Origin: JANMDR01 sp031376425
GTDB lineage: Bacteria; Pseudomonadota; Gammaproteobacteria; Burkholderiales; Usitatibacteraceae
DNA: 8,893 nt
Direction: 5' to 3'
Assembly (NCBI GenBank): GCA_031376425.1
Contig: JANMDR010000323.1
Coordinates: forward strand, 1 to 8,893
Shown here: positions 6,810-8,893 of the stretch, in pieces
Layout: each line of letters starts with the position of its first letter
How positions within the stretch are numbered: position 1 is the first letter of the stretch
Position numbers and translations under genes: made by a program
Notes under the pieces: generated by a model
Databases searched by the model: none
What the model was told of the DNA's origin: nothing
The model's input: only the letters and a program-made list of their open reading frames with translations

Positions 6810-8893
6810 TTAATCATTAATAACCGCTAGTTTTTCATCGCTGCTTTCAGTAGCTCCAACTTTTACTTCGACTACTTCATCGTTGTCATCTTCTTCATCA
6901 GCCTCATGGGTGTCGGCGTCTTCCAAATCAGCCGCACTAAATTTGCCACCAGTGCTAGTTGGTGCAGTACCATCGGCTAAGCAATAAGGCAATACCGGCT
7001 TTTTGATTTTGCGCACCACAGGTTGTTTAGGGGCCGCACTGGTGGCACCAGCGGCGGCGGCGATTGCATCTGCTGGCTTAGCGGCGGGCGCTGCCACTTT
7101 CTTTACTACTTTCTTAACCACAGGTGGACGCGGACGGCAGGCTGCTATTGCGTTTAGCGGGGCAATCGCAACTGGCGCAATTTGCGAATCTACTTTTACG
7201 GCGGGCACAAGCAATACTGCTGGAGCAATGGCGGCACTCACCGGTTCGGCTATCTTTGGTAACGCAACAGGCGCTGCAACAACAGGCACTACGACTGCGG
7301 GTGGTGGCACGGGCGCTAGCGCTGGAACCGGCACTACCGATTTTTTGGAGAATAAATCTTCATCAAACTTGTAGCGCATGCGTAAGTAAACGCCTTTGTT
7401 GGTGTATTCGCCGGTGGTTAAGTCGCCATCGTTATAACCAAAGAAGTTATAGCCACCTGATAGCCATAGGTTTTCAAGCACGCGATAACCTAGCTCAAGG
7501 CCTAGGCCATATTGACGACCGGTGCCACTGGAACCGAATAAGCTGGAAGCTTGCAAGGACGCATCCCAGCGCGGCGCGACTTCCCAAATAACACGGCCAC
7601 TAAGTAACTGTGCTTGGTAGCGGCTGTTAAGGCCGTTGGTTTGTTCTTTAACCCACTTAGCGGCATAGCGGCCACTAAACGTGAATGGCCGAATTGGCTG
7701 CCAGTTAGCGTGTAAGGAGGCGATTTCAACCGTGCGCTTAAGCTCTACCCCTGCCTGATCAGCGGTGTTGCGTTCTGCACGGTGTTCTACGCGTGCTAGA
7801 CCGTTCCACACATCGGTTTCGGTATCGCGGTAGGCTAAGCCAATTTGCAGGCGATCTTGCTCGTTTTCGGTATTGGCACCACCACTGAGGCCCTTGTTTT
7901 TAATCAAGGAATAAGTGTTCCGGCCAAGCATAGTCCAATCGCGATTTAGCTTGGAAGCCAAGGCGATAGTGGATAGCCAAGAATCAGAGCTTGTACCAGT
8001 GCGCAACTCAAGGCGGGTGGAGCCTTTCCACATGGCGTTTTCAAGATACTCCAAGCCTAATGTAACGGCAGTGTTGTCATTGGTAGCAGAACCTTTTAGC
8101 GAACGGATTTTTTCAAAGCCGGTTTGCAACTTTAGCCCTAGGCCAACATTGAAGGTATTGCGCAATCCCAACGCTGCCTCAGTGTTGCCACCGGAAATGG
8201 AATCACGGATGCGATATTCACTGAACACATTGCCGTCTTTCATGTAATCGGTGTTGATACCAAATACTGTGGCGTTTTGACGCTGCTGGCTACTTAAGCC
8301 GTAAGGCCCCGTTAAGCTTGAGATGAATTCATGGCGGGCATAGAGGCGGCCTTTATTCGGTAATTCATATTCACCGCCGAGCGCAACGATTTTGCGACCG
8401 CTATCTTTGGTGTCGACTTCCGCTTCTAAAAACGCGGTGCTGCGTTCACCAAATGGCAGAGGTGAAGACACCCTGCCCCGCAATGCTGTCACTTCATTTG
8501 GAATCGCTTCAGCACCTGCTACTTGCGCGGTTTGTGAATCTTTGGCATGACGAATACCAACTTCAACCCGCATCTGATTGGCGAATGCTTTTTCAGCAGA
8601 CAATAAATATCCGTCACGAACTGAACCGTTCACGATATCTTCGGAGCGCAAGACTTCTGCCGCTACACGAATATCGGTGCTGAGCTTATAGGACAACTTA
8701 CCGCCCAACTCTGAGCGACCTTGGCTTAGCGTGGACGCCGCATTGTCAAAACCACGGTCTGCACGACCAGCGTAGGCGGTGAGATCAATGGTATCCGTTT
8801 GATGTTTAAATTCAATGCGTTTAGCCGTGCCGTCTTTTTTACCGGTGGTGGCATTATCACGATCAGTACGCGCAATTTCGGCAATTAAGAAGG
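6810..8893 (-). CDS. C-terminal part of a large outer-membrane beta-barrel protein with a charged C-terminal tail (5' end outside window)
   Basis: The frame is open from the right edge (first full codon at 8891) to TAA at 6810-6812, giving 693 visible residues. Residues 1-514 are a series of short amphipathic strands separated by polar turns, for example RIEFKHQTDTIDLTAYAGRA, NVFSEYRIRDSISGG, LEYLENAMWKGSTRLELR and LGYRVLENLWLSGGYNFFGY. They end in YLRMRYKFDEDLF, which reads like a closing outer-membrane strand. I recognise this barrel type from the C-terminus of very large outer-membrane proteins in proteobacteria, some with SdrD-B or DUF11 modules upstream; that is recollection, not a search. 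Residues 515-693 are an added tail: Pro/Ala/Val-rich (VPVPALAPVPPPAVVVPVV), then basic (PPVVKKVVKKVAAPAAKP), then acidic (17 Asp/Glu in the last 43). The only two cysteines, 585 and 637, are in this tail. A TTG at 8708 could be read as a start, but barrel-like sequence continues upstream, so the true start lies outside the window. A pore, anchor or assembly role for the downstream giant protein is possible but unproven. Confidence 0.88.
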   Translation of the reverse strand, partial: FLIAEIARTDRDNATTGKKDGTAKRIEFKHQTDTIDLTAYAGRADRGFDNAASTLSQGRSELGGKLSYKLSTDIRVAAEVLRSEDIVNGSVRDGYLLSAEKAFANQMRVEVGIRHAKDSQTAQVAGAEAIPNEVTALRGRVSSPLPFGERSTAFLEAEVDTKDSGRKIVALGGEYELPNKGRLYARHEFISSLTGPYGLSSQQRQNATVFGINTDYMKDGNVFSEYRIRDSISGGNTEAALGLRNTFNVGLGLKLQTGFEKIRSLKGSATNDNTAVTLGLEYLENAMWKGSTRLELRTGTSSDSWLSTIALASKLNRDWTMLGRNTYSLIKNKGLSGGANTENEQDRLQIGLAYRDTETDVWNGLARVEHRAERNTADQAGVELKRTVEIASLHANWQPIRPFTFSGRYAAKWVKEQTNGLNSRYQAQLLSGRVIWEVAPRWDASLQASSLFGSSGTGRQYGLGLELGYRVLENLWLSGGYNFFGYNDGDLTTGEYTNKGVYLRMRYKFDEDLFSKKSVVPVPALAPVPPPAVVVPVVAAPVALPKIAEPVSAAIAPAVLLVPAVKVDSQIAPVAIAPLNAIAACRPRPPVVKKVVKKVAAPAAKPADAIAAAAGATSAAPKQPVVRKIKKPVLPYCLADGTAPTSTGGKFSAADLEDADTHEADEEDDNDEVVEVKVGATESSDEKLAVIND

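Noticed and set aside
7003..7374. Plus-strand open frame of 123 residues rich in Ala/Thr/Gly
   Set aside because: It lies opposite the Pro/Ala/Val-rich tail of the barrel gene, and its composition mirrors that code. No ribosome binding site or recognisable domain supports it.
8706..8708. TTG as the start of the barrel gene
   Set aside because: The same frame stays open to the right edge with barrel-like strands such as RIEFKHQTDTIDLTAYAGRA, so the TTG is an internal Leu codon.

Overview
The window comes from a Gram-negative, probably proteobacterial, chromosome. The evidence is one gene ending in an outer-membrane beta-barrel closing strand and a second encoding a Sec-exported surface protein built from DUF11-type Ig-like modules, a combination common in beta- and gammaproteobacteria. 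Base composition looks close to even. I cannot name the genus from sequence alone.

Both genes are on the minus strand and both are cut by the window edges. Transcription runs from high to low coordinates. First is the 3' part of an outer-membrane beta-barrel protein (8893 to 6810, 693 residues visible). After its closing strand it carries an unusual 179-residue tail that goes from Pro/Ala/Val-rich to Lys-rich to strongly acidic. A 233-base AT-rich gap (6809-6577) follows, with no convincing terminator but a possible leader hairpin and two alternative starts. The second gene then fills the rest of the window (6576 to 1, 2192 codons without a stop, running off the left edge). It encodes a giant low-charge surface protein: a very long N-terminal extension before the export signal, an N-terminal globular region, one classical DUF11 domain, and at least twelve tandem Ig-like repeats of about 127-149 residues.

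I translated the minus frame of the giant gene line by line. It has no in-frame stop, so the many plus-strand open frames across 1-6500 are shadows of the Thr/Asn/Gly/Val/Ala-rich code.

The likely biology is a two-gene cell-surface module: an outer-membrane barrel protein followed by a fibre-like adhesin or stalk. In all twelve repeats a Lys and an Asp lie 33-37 residues apart, and most also have an Asn near the end. Each complete type-A repeat also has one Cys pair, and the last three repeats move to a four-Cys layout. This suggests covalently stabilised beta-sandwich domains, by disulfides and possibly isopeptides. That reading is inference; the residue pattern is seen directly.
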